Assembly (NCBI GenBank): GCA_002633005.1
Contig: NMRA01000668.1
Location: 87,608 to 151,607, forward strand
From: Phoronis australis
Lineage: Eukaryota; Phoronida; Phoronidae
DNA length: 64,000 nt
Direction: 5' to 3'
Of this stretch, positions 46,991 through 58,931 are shown one piece after another; position 1 is the first letter of the stretch, and each line of letters opens with the position of its first letter. Under the pieces are notes generated by a model that saw only the letters and a list, made by a program, of their open reading frames with translations, was not told the origin of the DNA and made no database searches. The position numbers and the translations under genes are program-made.

Positions 46991-49019
46991 CTATCATTTC
47001 TTCGCTGAAGCATCACAATGGACTGTTTTGAAATTTTCATTGAGAGATCTAGTCCAGACGCATTTCTGGAAAATGTGCATGTTGGAGGCATTTTTAGTAA
47101 AAGAGGGGAACATATCGTTTTTGCATAATTATGGTATGCATGTTCACAAGCTGGTATTTGAGTTTTTGGCCATCTTATTTAAATAAACAAAATGGCCGCC
47201 AAAGCAACAAGGTAAGAATCATTCATTGGGCCAGCAGTACAATATATCACAAATAATTGGGGAATTGTTGCTACAAAAACCGTAGTATAAGTGTGTTTTG
47301 ATCACTTAATTTCGAGAACATGCTAATAAAAGTCATAAAATTCCCTAATCATGCTAATTAGCTTCATCGATTATATCTCTGTGGGGAACTTTTGATTAAT
47401 TTGCTAAGTGTTTTGATAATGCATTATATCGCGAAATCAACCACCAACTCTTTCAAACGGGGATTTGAATTTCATTCTTAGGGGGTTCGAATCGGTTCAT
47501 CATCCCAGACAAAAATTCAGCACACGAAAGCAATAAGCTCCAATTCAAAATTGTTCTGGCGGTTTACTCAAAATCACGCGAATCAATGCGCAACTTTGAA
47601 GAAAGGGCGAGCGAAAGCAAACGTAAACAACTTCACAACAATGCTTTCTACCAGTCCCAGACACGTTGGTAACGTGATCTAATGACGCTTAGTACGTGAA
47701 TAACCAGTACCTGTATTTTGACTTGCATATTCTTGTTCAGTTATTGAAGAACTGGGAGAACAACACTTGGCTCGCTTTTTCGCCAGCTTCAATCAGCAAA
47801 CTGTGGCTCCACGACTCGTAACCATTGCGGCTTGTCAACTGTTGCCGAGATTTCAGTTGGAATTAGGCTAAAGCAACTGGACAACAATTTACAAATAGAT
47901 GATTTCCCATCAATTCACTAAACTCCATTAAACTTGCTCTTTGGAACCTTGGACATATCAGTTTCTTATTAGAAATTCAAGCTGCTCGCTCTTAATATTC
48001 CCATTTAGGTATGGAGACTTAGGCTTACTAACACATTAGCGCTAATGTCTTATTGATATTACATAGTGTATATTAGCTTCCTCAGAGTGTATACATGCAA
48101 TTCAGGCGTTCAATGCAAAATTCGCCACCAGACCTACGTGGGGATGTAAACCTCAAAACCCCAAAACATTGCGAGATAGGAGAAAATACGTGAAAAGGCC
48201 CATTAGTGTATTCTACTGACTGGCCCTTCATCTAATTACACCATAGATTATAGTCAACAGATTCTCAATTCTGACATCTTCTTGCGTACATGCAGGATAC
48301 TAAAGCAGGCGCCACTCTCCTAAATTACCAATTTCAGTTTCCGGTCAGTGTATTTTGACGGGAAATTCTCTCACCTATTTTACTGTCCGGTACAACGAAA
48401 AAAATCGGCATTGAAACGTTGTTCAATGTCTTTCAATGATAGAACTGTTGGTATCATGAGTAATTTACGCAATGCTACTACCCGACCACACAACCGCCGA
48501 CCATGGTTATCAGACGACGTACTTGCCGGACGTAAAACTTGCTAATCCAGCTAGGTGTCACTAGTAAATAATGACGTCAAGGTTCGTGCGTAAGATCACA
48601 GATTTCCTTCATTGAAAATACGGAGTTGGCGGTACATGCACCAAAGTCTATGATTACACAAGCTTGCTATTTGTAATCGGAAGGTCATGACTTTTTACTC
48701 GGAAATCGGGGTAATTTTCGACGTTTTTCAAGTCACGGATGAAATTATACAAAACCTTGCCTCAGTGTGCTGATCGATTATGTATATTTTAGAGTGATTA
48801 CATACTGTACCTGTAGGTGTGTAGAAGATGCTTCGGTTCGATTTTATTGCATTCATCTAAAATAATAAAAGCTACTCTTTTCGTATAAAGTGAGCACAGA
48901 AAAAATAATAGTTTAAGAAGTTCTGATGCCAAATGTATAATGCGTTACGGACAATAAGATGTTCTTAACTACACTATACAATTATGTACCTAGAAAAATA
49001 TCAGCATAGTTCGCACAAA

Positions 49020-50180
49020 GCGCCCTCTCTTGCCATGACACACTGAAGTCCAGTATTTACGCAGGGGATTTAAAAAACTTTCGTTTAAAGCCTGGAGTAG
49101 CTTCTTACTTCCGGTTATGCAAATGATTGGGTGTACCACACTGCACGTGATAGCAAGTCGGATTATGATAACGTAAACCCAATATCTTTAAGAAGCTGTC
49201 ATCTGTAAGCAGCCAGTGATTACGCAGACGGTGTTCATGTGCATGACGATATAAAAGGGCGACCACATGAGCAAAAACGTTATGCCCATGAGCAGGAGAC
49301 AAGATTTAGTTGCTCGACGTTTGGCAAGTTGGCAATTCTCTCTACAAATTGGTATAACTATGGAGCGGGTCATCATTAGCTGTTGAGCTGGAAGCGAGTT
49401 GAAAACAAAAACAATGTGCACGGATGCTAGAAATAAGCATGTAGCTATCGAACCTAGAATCCACTGTTTGATGCGAAAATAGGTGAGAAAACAGAAAGCC
49501 TGATAGAACACGGCGCCCACATGGCAAGCTTCAAAGGTGGTGATCAATAAAGCTAACAAACAGACTCCCAGTACCCTTGTTTCACATACTGCTGTGCTAA
49601 ATTTCTTAGGAATACTCTTCTTGCAACGGTATTTGAATCTTGAGAAACGAATGTAGCGCCGGTCGAAGCTGAGTAACGCTGATGAAATAGCCGGTAGAAT
49701 TGTTGTCTGTGTTTGAAGAAGGAGTAGGAAGTCGCAGCTACTAGTTTAAAGAGCCGTCGGCGTACGAAAAAGCGGGCGAGGTTCTAAAACAAACAACGGG
49801 AATAAGATACAGCTGACGAAGAATTGGCTGGCACTGACGCAAATGACAAAAGTTTTCCTTCTGAGATCAGGTCTAAGTTTCTGCACGATCGGTCCCTTGA
49901 GCATGACCGTGATGATAGCCACGAGGAAAACAATTTCAGTCAAAAACTATGAATTACTTTTTGCTAAGACACAGCTTGTCGAGTTAAGGTAGAAAATTTT
50001 GGTAATGGTTCTGTCATCAATTTGTCCCTCGCGCACCACTGTAGTTGCGGCAACCAGTGTTCTTGTCAAGTTCGGTCGAATCAACCTCGCCTCGTTTAAA
50101 CAACGGTTACTAAGTCGTGCCGTCGTACTTCTTAGTTTCATCAAGGTGTTGCACAGAACAAGTAAATCTACGAAGCTCAT
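49020..50180 (-). pseudogene. Class A GPCR pseudogene, copy B
   Basis: Collinear with receptors A and C but broken. The N-terminal frame (49947-50180) ends after VLAKSNS. The TM1-TM2 frame reads ITVMLKGPIVQKLRPDLRR and SASQFFVSCILFP; N1.50 is now Lys and the family His at 2.50 is Gln. A stop follows TPTAL at 49744. The DRY box has an extra codon (SFDRRYIRF). The TM4-TM6 part (49188-49559) is open and keeps LLMWSPFYIVM, and a stop follows QMTAS before the TM7 part, which still reads VVHPIICITGS. The receptor ATG itself is lost (the codon now encodes Ile in GQIDD). Confidence 0.88.
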
Positions 50181-50239
50181 TGGTGGAGAGTGTTACAGAA
50201 TGCAATTACTTGATGTTTTTTATTAGTTTACCGAGCATG

Positions 50240-52460
50240 TAATTCATGCAGCCAACGTCTACTGAAAATGAGCACCATGACAACGCGGGACCAACCGTAA
50301 TAAAATTATCCATAGAAACATGTACATTGCACATCACCTTTTTTTTCACCACCTTAATAAGCTTTCAGGTTACTTCCGAACTACAAATAAACCTTCTGAA
50401 CGCTGAACGTGTTCCATTGAAAGTTAAGAGTCACTGGATGAGAAAGTCAGGCAGATGCGGGAACATGACAAGTCACAGATTTTTCTGAAACATAGCTTCT
50501 ATTTGCTCTTAGGTGAAATAGTCAACACCTAAAATGGTTTTATTTCAAACATCTTACTTCTTCGCATTTGGCTAGTGTATGGCTTCGGAAACCATCAATT
50601 TTTAGAATTTTGTTGCATCATTGTGGAACAACGACAAATTAACAGAAACTAAAAAAGGCATACTGAATAAACACAGTTTGTCTCTACGTGAAAATGTGAA
50701 AATCACAATTGAAAAGTACTTGCAACTTAGCTAGTTTAATTACTTTTTCAACTTACCTGAGTCAAGCTGTTTAACTGGTGGAAATGCTCTTTATTCGATC
50801 GCTATTTCTTTTACGGTGCAACATCTCTCAGAAAAGCGACATACTACATGTGAAAGCTGAGTCTTTGTAAACTATATATATGTTAAAGAGGCCTGGAACT
50901 CGATCAAAAGACTAAATCGCAATATTGAAAGTGGTTTCCTGCCACTGAAACAGAATTCAAACATGCTCACCAGGTATTTTTAGGATTTGATCGTAAAGAT
51001 CTTTAATTTCTGTTTATATCAGAGCATCTATCTAGTTTCCAATTTCAAATCGTTATCTGTCAACTGCTTGTCACTTCGCCGACTTTACTCCCGCAAGAGA
51101 GAGCACGTTTTTTATGGAACAACTTAGACGTAACGCATTTCCCTTACATGGAAAATGTGACCTTTAACCTAAAGTGACTTCAAGTAACCGACTGAGAGCG
51201 CATGATTATAAGTGAGAGGGAAATTACAAACTCTGTGGTATTCCCAGAGATATTTCTTTTGGGTGTATTCCAAAAACCGAAAATTTTGTGATTTTCTCTG
51301 GAAATTTCCTCGATAGGGAAAGTGAATTACTCTGTATTAGACGTTGCGAGATGGTACTTTTGTCAGGAATTGTTTAAAATATATTTTTGACGAGTTTGGT
51401 GTTCCAAGCCTCTTTAAAACATTCGTTGACAGCGATCTGAGTGTCTTGCATATTTTAATTGAACCCACCCACTTCAATAATATTGGTGATCCTATTCGCC
51501 ATTATTGCCACACTCCAATTAAAAAAACAAAACAAAGTCCTTTAAATTCATGTGTGACAAAAACGATGCCAACACTATCATTAAGTTTTGCCAGAGCTCG
51601 AAATCTGAATCAAAATCTTGTCATGGAGAACAACAGTTGACTTTCAGAGAAATTACTCTTAACTTTCACCTGTTGATCCTTTATGTGGATGTAAGGTCTG
51701 ACCAGCTTAACCATAGTGTTGAGTACCAATACAAAAGGTCTATTTCTAAATTCGATCGCGATAGTGGAAATTTGTTGATTTCTACGCTCCAGGATAAAGA
51801 TACGCAATGGTAAAAATGAACCTCCTGCTGAAGGCATTGTACTAAGAAAAACGCAGTTCCTTGTTAATGTTTTATCGTGTGCCCAAGCTTGTAACGCTGA
51901 GAAATCCTACATATTTGACGACCTATTCATTGTATGCAAAAGTATAATGGCTTCGCCAACCTCCCCTCAACAATTCTTGAAGCAACGTTTCTGCCAGTTG
52001 TTTTTACAGTCATGACCGGGACTTCCTTGTTAGTGATGATAGTTGCAAAGTAAAGGACTGCAACGCAGATTCGATGAAACGTTGGAAGGTTTTGGTGTCA
52101 TTATCAAACATCACTACTACTATGTAGGGCCAGGAATGGTATTGCTTCATCTGGATATTACGATTTACCCCTGTAAACCAATAGCAGATCTAGAATTTCA
52201 AACTACATATGTAGGTGCTTGCAGTGGTAAATTCCCTACTGGGTAAAGCGATGACATCTTCATATTTCCGAATTAGTGTGTGGAGGAGTGCACAAGCATT
52301 CAAAATCATATATGTAAACATCTAACCCAGGAACGTGGACTGCGTTTGTTAAATTTGGATTGAAGATTATGACATGGTACATGCTACGGATTTTAAACAA
52401 CGAAACTGTAAATTTACTTTAATTAAGGTATTGGTGATGTGGTGATGTTAAGTGTAGTAT
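50240..52460. repeat. Shared 5' flank of unit B (pair about 55560-59450)
   Basis: Beyond the receptor the B and C copies keep matching: ATGAGAAAGTCAGGCAGATG, TGACTTTCAGAGAAATTACT, GACCAGCTTAACCA and others in the same order. Unit A lacks this. C is longer because of later insertions. Confidence 0.75.
51315..51813 (+). pseudogene. Decayed plus-strand coding sequence in the B flank
   Basis: Reads VNYSVLDVARWYF, then in a second frame FVRNCLKYIFDEFGVPSLF, TFVDSDLSVLHILIEPTHF and NNIGDPIRHYCHTPIKK, then YVDVRSDQLNHSVEYQYKR in another frame. In the block FVDS...RHYCH many differences from copy C fall at third codon positions (GTT/GTG, TTC/TTT, ATT/ATC, TAT/TAC, CCA/CCC), a sign of former protein constraint. 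The family is unknown. Frameshifts make it a pseudogene. Confidence 0.4.
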
Positions 52461-53530
52461 CATCTTATACTTATGGAAACTCTGACTTGTTACACATTGG
52501 AAAACAATCAATAGGGTATTTTAAATAGGAAGTTTGTACACAGTAGCCTTTGGTTGTGGTTGATATAGAGCTATGGATAGGGCAATTTAGAGTCCCAACT
52601 TTAAGTTGAATATGATGCGTATGTGTATTAAAAAAGAGTGGGTGATTAAACTGGAGGGCCATGTTAAGTTTCAGATATCGAGATCAGAGATCAGAAGAAG
52701 CAAAAATGAAACCATAGTTTACAACACATTGCTCTGACAGTATGCTTGATCCAGTAGTGTTCATAATATGTAATATACAAAATGAAAAAGAACTAAGGGC
52801 TACAGCATATATTATATTCAGCTGAAACAAGACAACTATAATGTCATATTCTTAACAAGTACTCGGCAAATTCCGTCCATCAAGATGCTTGGTAGTTACA
52901 GAACCACTAGAGGGCGCCACAACACTCAGACGAGTCCTAAAATTTATGCCGAGCAAACTGTCTTCAATCATGTTATACAAACACCAAACTTCACGCATAA
53001 CCATCGAAAGAACTTTGTTGATATTGTGGCATAGGTAAACCAAACAAATTGCCACTCCTGGCGCAAAAGTGATTTCTCCCATCAGAAAACCGGACAGTCG
53101 GGATAATATCAATAGGAACACATGACCAAAATTACATAACTATCACCCAAGCACTTTAAAGCACAGAGAGGTTGTTGCCAGAAATAATAACCTTTAGTGG
53201 CACAGAATACTTTTAATCCACGCGAAATTGGCAGAAACAAATTTAACACATTAAACAAAAATACACCAAGAAACTTGGTTAATATAGAGACATTAAGGGG
53301 CACCAAAGAAGATCGTTTAATCAACAATCAATGTCATCCGTGCTCATCTCAATGGCTACACTTATATACAAATTACACACAAGTACGTCAGGCAATGGCA
53401 AGTGTGGTCGTTTCCAAAACTGAAACCCATTTGCAAAATTTCATGAAAATCAGTCAAGGAACTTGCTAGATATAGAAACAGATAGAAGCAAAGTCGCTAC
53501 TTGGGACACAGTCAAATACATCTCAAAATT
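52461..53530. other. Spacer between units B and C
   Basis: Frames at 52852-53121 and 53109-53327 (minus) are open but have no known motif. The first contains an AGAGGGCGCC block of the kind often seen in repeats. No gene is called. Confidence 0.35.
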
Positions 53531-53967
53531 CACAAAAATGCATTTAATTTGCTTTTTGAAACGTTGGCCATATTACTTTCTTATTAAAAGATTCGACCTC
53601 ACCAGAAATATTGGTTTCCCTTTCAGGCGTGTAGACATATATGTAGGCTTACTAGCACATTAGCTCTAATGTATTCTTGATCTTACATAGTGTAAATAAG
53701 CTTCCTGAGGTTGTGTACAATGCATGTGTTCGATACAAATTTCGCTACCAGCTTTACTAAGGAATGTAAACATCACAACTCCCAGACAGATACGAGGAAA
53801 TGCGTGAAAATGCTTATTAGTGTTTTCTGCAAACTAGTCCTTCATCTAATTACACAAACTTGCTGTAGTGGAAGGGCATAGCTTTTTACTCAGAAATCGG
53901 TGTAATTTTTGCATTTTTCAAGTCACGGATAAAATTATGTAGAACCATAGCTCAGTTATGTATTACG

Positions 53968-54282
53968 CAGTGTCGGATTTAGGGGGGGGGGCAATTGGGC
54001 CATGCAACCCCCCTAAAATTCTACCAGATACCATTTGGCAGTTCGGGTGCGAATTGCTGCCTAGCACTTGGGCGCAACCAGGAGGGCTCGGGGGTGAATA
54101 AACAATGCATAGGCCCTGAACAAACCCCATTTACCGTTTTTCTTTTTGGTCAGAAGGTCCGCAAACCCAAAAATTTGAAACCCCTGCATTCCTACATTTT
54201 AGGCTCGACGCGCGCATCTGCCGAAATTCTGGATATTCCTGTGCCCTGGCCCCCCTAACTTAAAATCCTGGGTCCGCCCCTG
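53968..54282. mobile_element. hAT-type MITE with poly-G tract
   Basis: Starts CAGTGTCGGATTTAGG, ends CCTGGGTCCGCCCCTG, and is flanked on both sides by TTACG. Homologous to 17782-17924. No transposase. Confidence 0.75.
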
Positions 54283-54362
54283 TTACGGAAAATGGGATGA
54301 GCGTAACTATGCACCTTAAAAGATATCAGAATCGTGAGCAAAGAGCCAGGAAAATTTAAATA

Positions 54363-55520
54363 CTATCGTCCTGTCTTGCCACAACACACTGAAGTCGAGA
54401 ACTTAAGCAGAGGATGTAAAAAAACTTCATTTAAAGCCTGGCGCATCTTCCTACTTCCGGTTATGCAAATGATTGGGTGTACCACACTGCACGTGTAAGA
54501 GAGACGGGTTGTGATAGTGTAAGCCAAAATTCTTGAAGAAGCTGTCATCTGTAAGCAGCCAGTGACTATGCAGACAGTGTCCATGTTGATGACAATAATA
54601 AAGGGTGACCACATGAGCAAAAAAATTATGCCCATTAGGAGACACGATTTAGCTGCTCGTATTTTGGCAAGTTGACAGTTATCTGTACCACTTGGTAAAA
54701 CTGTAGAGCGCATTTTCAGTAGCTTTTGTGCTAGAAGCGTATTGAAAACGATAAGAATGAGAACGGATGCTAGAAATATAGCCATCGAACATAGCATCCA
54801 CTTCTTGGTCAAGATATATGCGCCAAAACAGAAAGCCTGGTAGAACACGGCACCTGCATGTACAGCTTCAAAGGTGGGTATCGATGAAACGAACAAAGGG
54901 AATCCCAGAACACTTACTGCACTTATTGCTGTGATAAATTTCTTAGAAATACACTTCTTGTAACGGTATTCGAATCTTGAGAAACGAATGTAGCGGTCGA
55001 AGTTGAGTAACGCTGTTGAAAAAACCGGTAGAATTGTAGTCAGTGTTTGCATAATTAGTATGAAGACGCAGGTGCTAGCTGAAACAATCGTCGGCACACG
55101 GAGAAACTGGCGCGGTGCGAAAACCACCAGTGGGCACTTGATAGAGCCGACGAAGAAATGGCTAGCATTGACGGCAATGACGAACTGGTTTCTTCTGAGA
55201 TCAGGCCTAATTTTCTGAACAACCACAATGGCGCCGTTGAGTAAGACCGCGATGATACCCATGAGCAAAACCATGGCTGACAAAAATGTTGGATCTCTTA
55301 TTAACACGAAAGATCTTGTCGAGTTAAGGTCCAAAATCGTGGTAATGTTTATCGCGTCCATATGGCCTTCGCGCACCAGTGTAGAGGCGGCAACCAGTGT
55401 TATGTTTAAGTTCTGTCGAATCAATCTCACCTCGTTTAAACAACGTTTACTAAGTGGTGTCGTCGTACTTTTTAGTTTCCTCAAGGTGTTATACAGAACA
55501 AGAAAATCCACGAATCTCAT
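54363..55520 (-). CDS. Class A (rhodopsin-like) GPCR, intronless, copy C
   Basis: An open 385-aa frame. The upstream start (55520) adds 53 residues (MRFVDFLVLYNTLRKL...) to the receptor core. The second in-frame ATG (55361, MDAINITTIL) corresponds to the only usable start in copy A and would give 332 aa. N-glycosylation sequons lie at N39, N58 and N66. Landmarks are N95 (1.50), H121 (2.50), C151 (3.25), DRY at 175-177, ECL2 C231, MWSP at 303-306, and HPIIC at 348-352. Like copy A it has His at both 2.50 and 7.49. It is clearly diverged from A yet the frame is intact, so purifying selection is likely. Ligand unknown; no N-terminal signal peptide is needed for this class. Confidence 0.88.
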   Translation of the reverse strand: MRFVDFLVLYNTLRKLKSTTTPLSKRCLNEVRLIRQNLNITLVAASTLVREGHMDAINITTILDLNSTRSFVLIRDPTFLSAMVLLMGIIAVLLNGAIVVVQKIRPDLRRNQFVIAVNASHFFVGSIKCPLVVFAPRQFLRVPTIVSASTCVFILIMQTLTTILPVFSTALLNFDRYIRFSRFEYRYKKCISKKFITAISAVSVLGFPLFVSSIPTFEAVHAGAVFYQAFCFGAYILTKKWMLCSMAIFLASVLILIVFNTLLAQKLLKMRSTVLPSGTDNCQLAKIRAAKSCLLMGIIFLLMWSPFIIVINMDTVCIVTGCLQMTASSRILAYTITTRLSYTCSVVHPIICITGSRKMRQALNEVFLHPLLKFSTSVCCGKTGR

Positions 55521-56624
55521 TGGTGGACAGTGTTACTGAATGCAATTACCTGATTGTTTTGATTACTTTACCTAGCATGAAAATGATGCATGCAACGTCT
55601 AGTGAAAATGTGCACCATGACAACGCGGAGCCTACTGTAATAAAATTATCCGTAGTCCATTGCACATCATCGTTTCTTGCCACCGCGTATATAAGCCTTC
55701 ATGTCACTTCCGAACTACAAATAAACCATTTGAAACTGTTTCGTTGAAAGTTAAAAGTCAATGGATGAGAAAGTCAGGCAGATGCAGGAACATGGCTTGT
55801 CACATATATTTTGAAACTTTGCTTATTTTTACTCTTACCGGGAATGGTCAACGCCTAAAATGATATTATTTAAAAAATCTAACTTATTCACAGAAAACTG
55901 CCCGTTCGGCATCTTTGGGAAGCTTTGGCTTGGGAAACCATCAAATTCTAACATTTTGTTGCATCGCTGCACAATAAAAACAAATTAACGGAAACTAAGA
56001 ATGGCGTACAGAATAAACACGAGTGTCTACGTGAAAATGTAAAATTCATATTTAAAAATATTTTCAAGTTAGCTATTTACGTTTCTATTTAAACCCACCT
56101 GAGTCTAGCTGTGTAACTGGTGAAAATGTCCTTCATTTGATTGTTACTACTTTTACGGCGCAAAATGACTCAGAAAAGTGTCAATCTACATGCAAAATCT
56201 AAGCCTCTGAGAGAACACAATTGTAAACGAGGACTGGAACTCGATTAACAGACTAACTCGCAATAAAAAAACATAATTCAACCAACTCACCAGGTATTTT
56301 CAGGGTTTATTCGTAAAGATCTTTAATTTCTTTTTTGATATCAAAGCATTTATTTAGTTTCCAATTTCAACTGCTTGTCACTTCGTCGATTTTTCTCCTG
56401 CGGGACAGAGCACGTATTTGGTATTGCAAGACATAAAGTTAGCACATTTCTCTGATATGGAACATGTGACCTTTACCTAAAACGACTTCAAGTAACTGAT
56501 TGAGAGCGCGTGCATGCGTTCATCATATGTGGGGGGAGAATAGAAACTTTGTGGTAACCAGAGAGTTTTTTGCGTATTTTAATAGCAGAGAATTTTGCGA
56601 TACTTTTTGTAAATTTCATCACAA

Positions 56625-56852
56625 GGGAAAGTGAATTTCTCTGTACTAGACGTTGCGAGACGGTACTCTAGTTTCGTCAGGAACTGTTTAAAAGATATTT
56701 TGACGAGCTTTTGCGTTCCTAGCCTCTTTACTACATTCGTGGACAGCGAAATCTGGGTCCTGTATGTTTTGATTGAAACCACCCACTTTGATAATATCGG
56801 TCATCCTGTTCGCCATTACTGCCACATTCCCATTAGAAGACCAATCCCTTGA
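56625..56852 (+). pseudogene. Decayed plus-strand coding sequence in the C flank
   Basis: Longest preserved copy of the three: VNFSVLDVARRYSSFVRN, CLKDILTSFCVPSLFTTF, VDSEIWVLYVLIETTHFDN and IGHPVRHYCHIPIRR, all in one frame to a stop at 56852. AG precedes GGAAAGTG in each copy, which suggests an exon start. I recognise no domain. The open frame here could be real, but its two relatives are broken. Confidence 0.4.
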
Positions 56853-58159
56853 GATGTCAACAATGTCGTTAAGTTTTGCCAGAGCTCTAAATCTGAGTCA
56901 CATTAAAATTCTTGCGGCTTCTGCTTAGAACGCTACATGTAAATTGACAGTTGAAATTACGGCATCAAAACGATAACAATGTTGGTCTCGAAATGTCTGC
57001 TAGACGTCTCGTAACGTTGAGCGGTTCCTGGAAAGTATATTAAAACGAGACAATAAAAACTCCTACATGGTTGAATAGTTATTGATAACTATAACTATTA
57101 AGTTCCGAAAACCCACGGGGAGCACTGGTCTTAAAGGTGTAGCAAATTGGTTGTTGCTCATCAGATGGCGCACCGGTTTACCGAGTTGTCGTTACGGACC
57201 CGCGCTGTGGAATGAGTACGGCGATTGATTGATCGGCCAGTCGGGATAAAGTCGTGTCGTTATGAAATTGACAGTGGCAAATCAATGTTTACTTAGTACA
57301 GCACTCTTATTGTCTACTTTCATCATGAAAGATCACGCAAACTCGTTCTTCTGTTGTAAACTGCGCGCCTGACTCTAATCGATATTCAAAAATATTATTT
57401 GCAAACAACTTCAATAAATATGAAGCAGATGTGTTTGGTATAAAACACTTTCACCAAAAAAAAAACTTCGAAAGGAGAAAACGGTTGACTTTCAGAGAAA
57501 TTACTCTTAACTTTCACCTCTCGATTCCTTTGTGTGGATATAAGCTCTGACCAGCTTAACCACAGTATTGGGTACCAACACAAAAGGCGTGCTTGACAAG
57601 TTTTATCGACCGTAATTCAAAGTAAGATTGAGATAGTGGAAATTTCTTGATTTTTACACTCCAGGAGAATGGTACACAATGGAAAATCTGAACCTTCTGG
57701 TGAACACGTTGTTCTCAAGTAAAACGCAATTCCAAGTCAATATTTTAGGGTGGGCTTAAGCGTGTAAGTTTTAAGAATACATTTTTGGCGACCTTTTCAA
57801 AGCATGGAAAACATATAATGGCTATTGCTGTTTCTATAGGAGTGTCTTCGCCAACCTCCACTCAGCAGTTTTTGAAGCAACGTTTCAGCCAGTTGTTTTT
57901 GCAATCGTGGCGGGGTACTCCTTTTTACTGATGTAAAGGACTTGAATATAGATTCGATGGAGCGTGAGTGGATAGAATTGTATAAATGTGTATGAAAATG
58001 ATTTTTTACTATCGTAATCATATGTCATTGTGATCTTAACAACATTTTTTATTTAATTTATGTATTTGTTTAAAATAATTTTATACCAAAATATTAGTCT
58101 CGAATGGCAGATACAACCGTGTAATAACCCATAAAGTTATATCACTTGTGAGATAACAT

Positions 58160-58228
58160 TTTGGGGGATTCGAACCCGTGCCTCAAGAGTTTCGAGTTGC
58201 CAACCTTACCACTACACCACTCAGCGGC
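58160..58228 (-). repeat. tRNA-derived SINE head
   Basis: On minus, GCTGAGTGGTGTAGTGGTAA is a good A box and CGGGTTCGAATCC a perfect B box. Acceptor stem ends do not pair (GCCGCTG against CAAAATG), so it is not a functional tRNA. It shares its head with 43850-43912. Confidence 0.6.
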
Positions 58229-58776
58229 TGACGTCATCGAACGTGAAAATAGAATACTTAAATGAGCACGCGCAACAATCGCATGTTCAGCAAAGAGCAC
58301 TGCACCTACATTTATACGCTATGAAAATTAAGACGCATAATTTTCATAAAAACGATATTTTAATTCAATGAAATTTTTCTTTCGTGTTCTCTCACTTGTA
58401 AATCACCTATCTCCAATTTGAATGCGGGTATCGTGTCGTCGAGATCCTTTGACTTGAGCATTATAGTCAGTTACTAGTGGTAACATATTTAGCAGACGAT
58501 ATTTTCCCAGTCGAAGCTTAGCGTGATCAAATTAATGTGTAGTAAGCTATAATAGTTGATAAACCTTAATTTATAGATTCACTTTATTTCTGCTTTGTTT
58601 TATTTTTCAACTGGTTTTGAGTAAAAGCCTTATTTGACAAAAATAGCTCGGCTTTTCTAAAAAGGTCACGACCTCCGACCCCGGGCCTCTGACATAGAAA
58701 GTAGTTACAAAGCCGAGGCGAGTCGAGAAAGGTAGATCGATTCATTACAATGTTTCTCGTTCAGTATGTGGTATAA
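58229..58776. other. Gene-free stretch
   Basis: No gene recognised. Confidence 0.4.
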
Positions 58777-58931
58777 ATAGATTATTAAATGTTCTCAGTC
58801 GTTATCCCGTTATCTCGTGGATTTTGTAGAATTATCATCCTCGGGGCTAACGCCCCTCGGGCAATAATCCTCCAAAATCCACTCGGGCTCTAGATAACGG
58901 GGGATAACGACCTAGCCATGTAATAATCTAT
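58777..58931. mobile_element. Near-perfect palindromic MITE
   Basis: Both arms run from ATAGATTATTA through GTCGTTATCCC, GTTATCT, GGATTTT and ATTAT to a GGGGCTAACGCCCC centre near 58857. The whole 155 bp could fold into one hairpin. No ORF. A half copy lies at 22049. Confidence 0.85.

Larger units (their letters stand above)
43487..50500. repeat. Segmental duplication unit B, carrying a dead GPCR
   Basis: Collinear with unit A but with two large insertions relative to it: about 43575-45262, containing an hAT-type end and a SINE-like head, and about 45660-46995, containing an inverted-repeat element. It lacks the transposase relic present in A. Beyond 50250 it continues to match unit C for about 2 kb. 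Confidence 0.8.
53535..56500. repeat. Segmental duplication unit C, carrying an intact GPCR
   Basis: Joins the pattern of A at about 13360 (GGCCATATTACTTTCTTATT) and continues through the receptor. Relative to A it lacks the segment equivalent to 13990-14450 in part and carries an hAT-type element at 53968. Confidence 0.8.

Noticed and set aside
47192-47211. ATGGCCGCCAAAGCAACAAG followed by GTAAG, a first-exon look-alike
   Set aside because: Only seven codons, with no further exon or promoter context; kept as a note only.
52852-53121. 89-aa minus frame
   Set aside because: Lies in sequence with a repeat-like AGAGGGCGCC block, starts at a weak site, no known motif.
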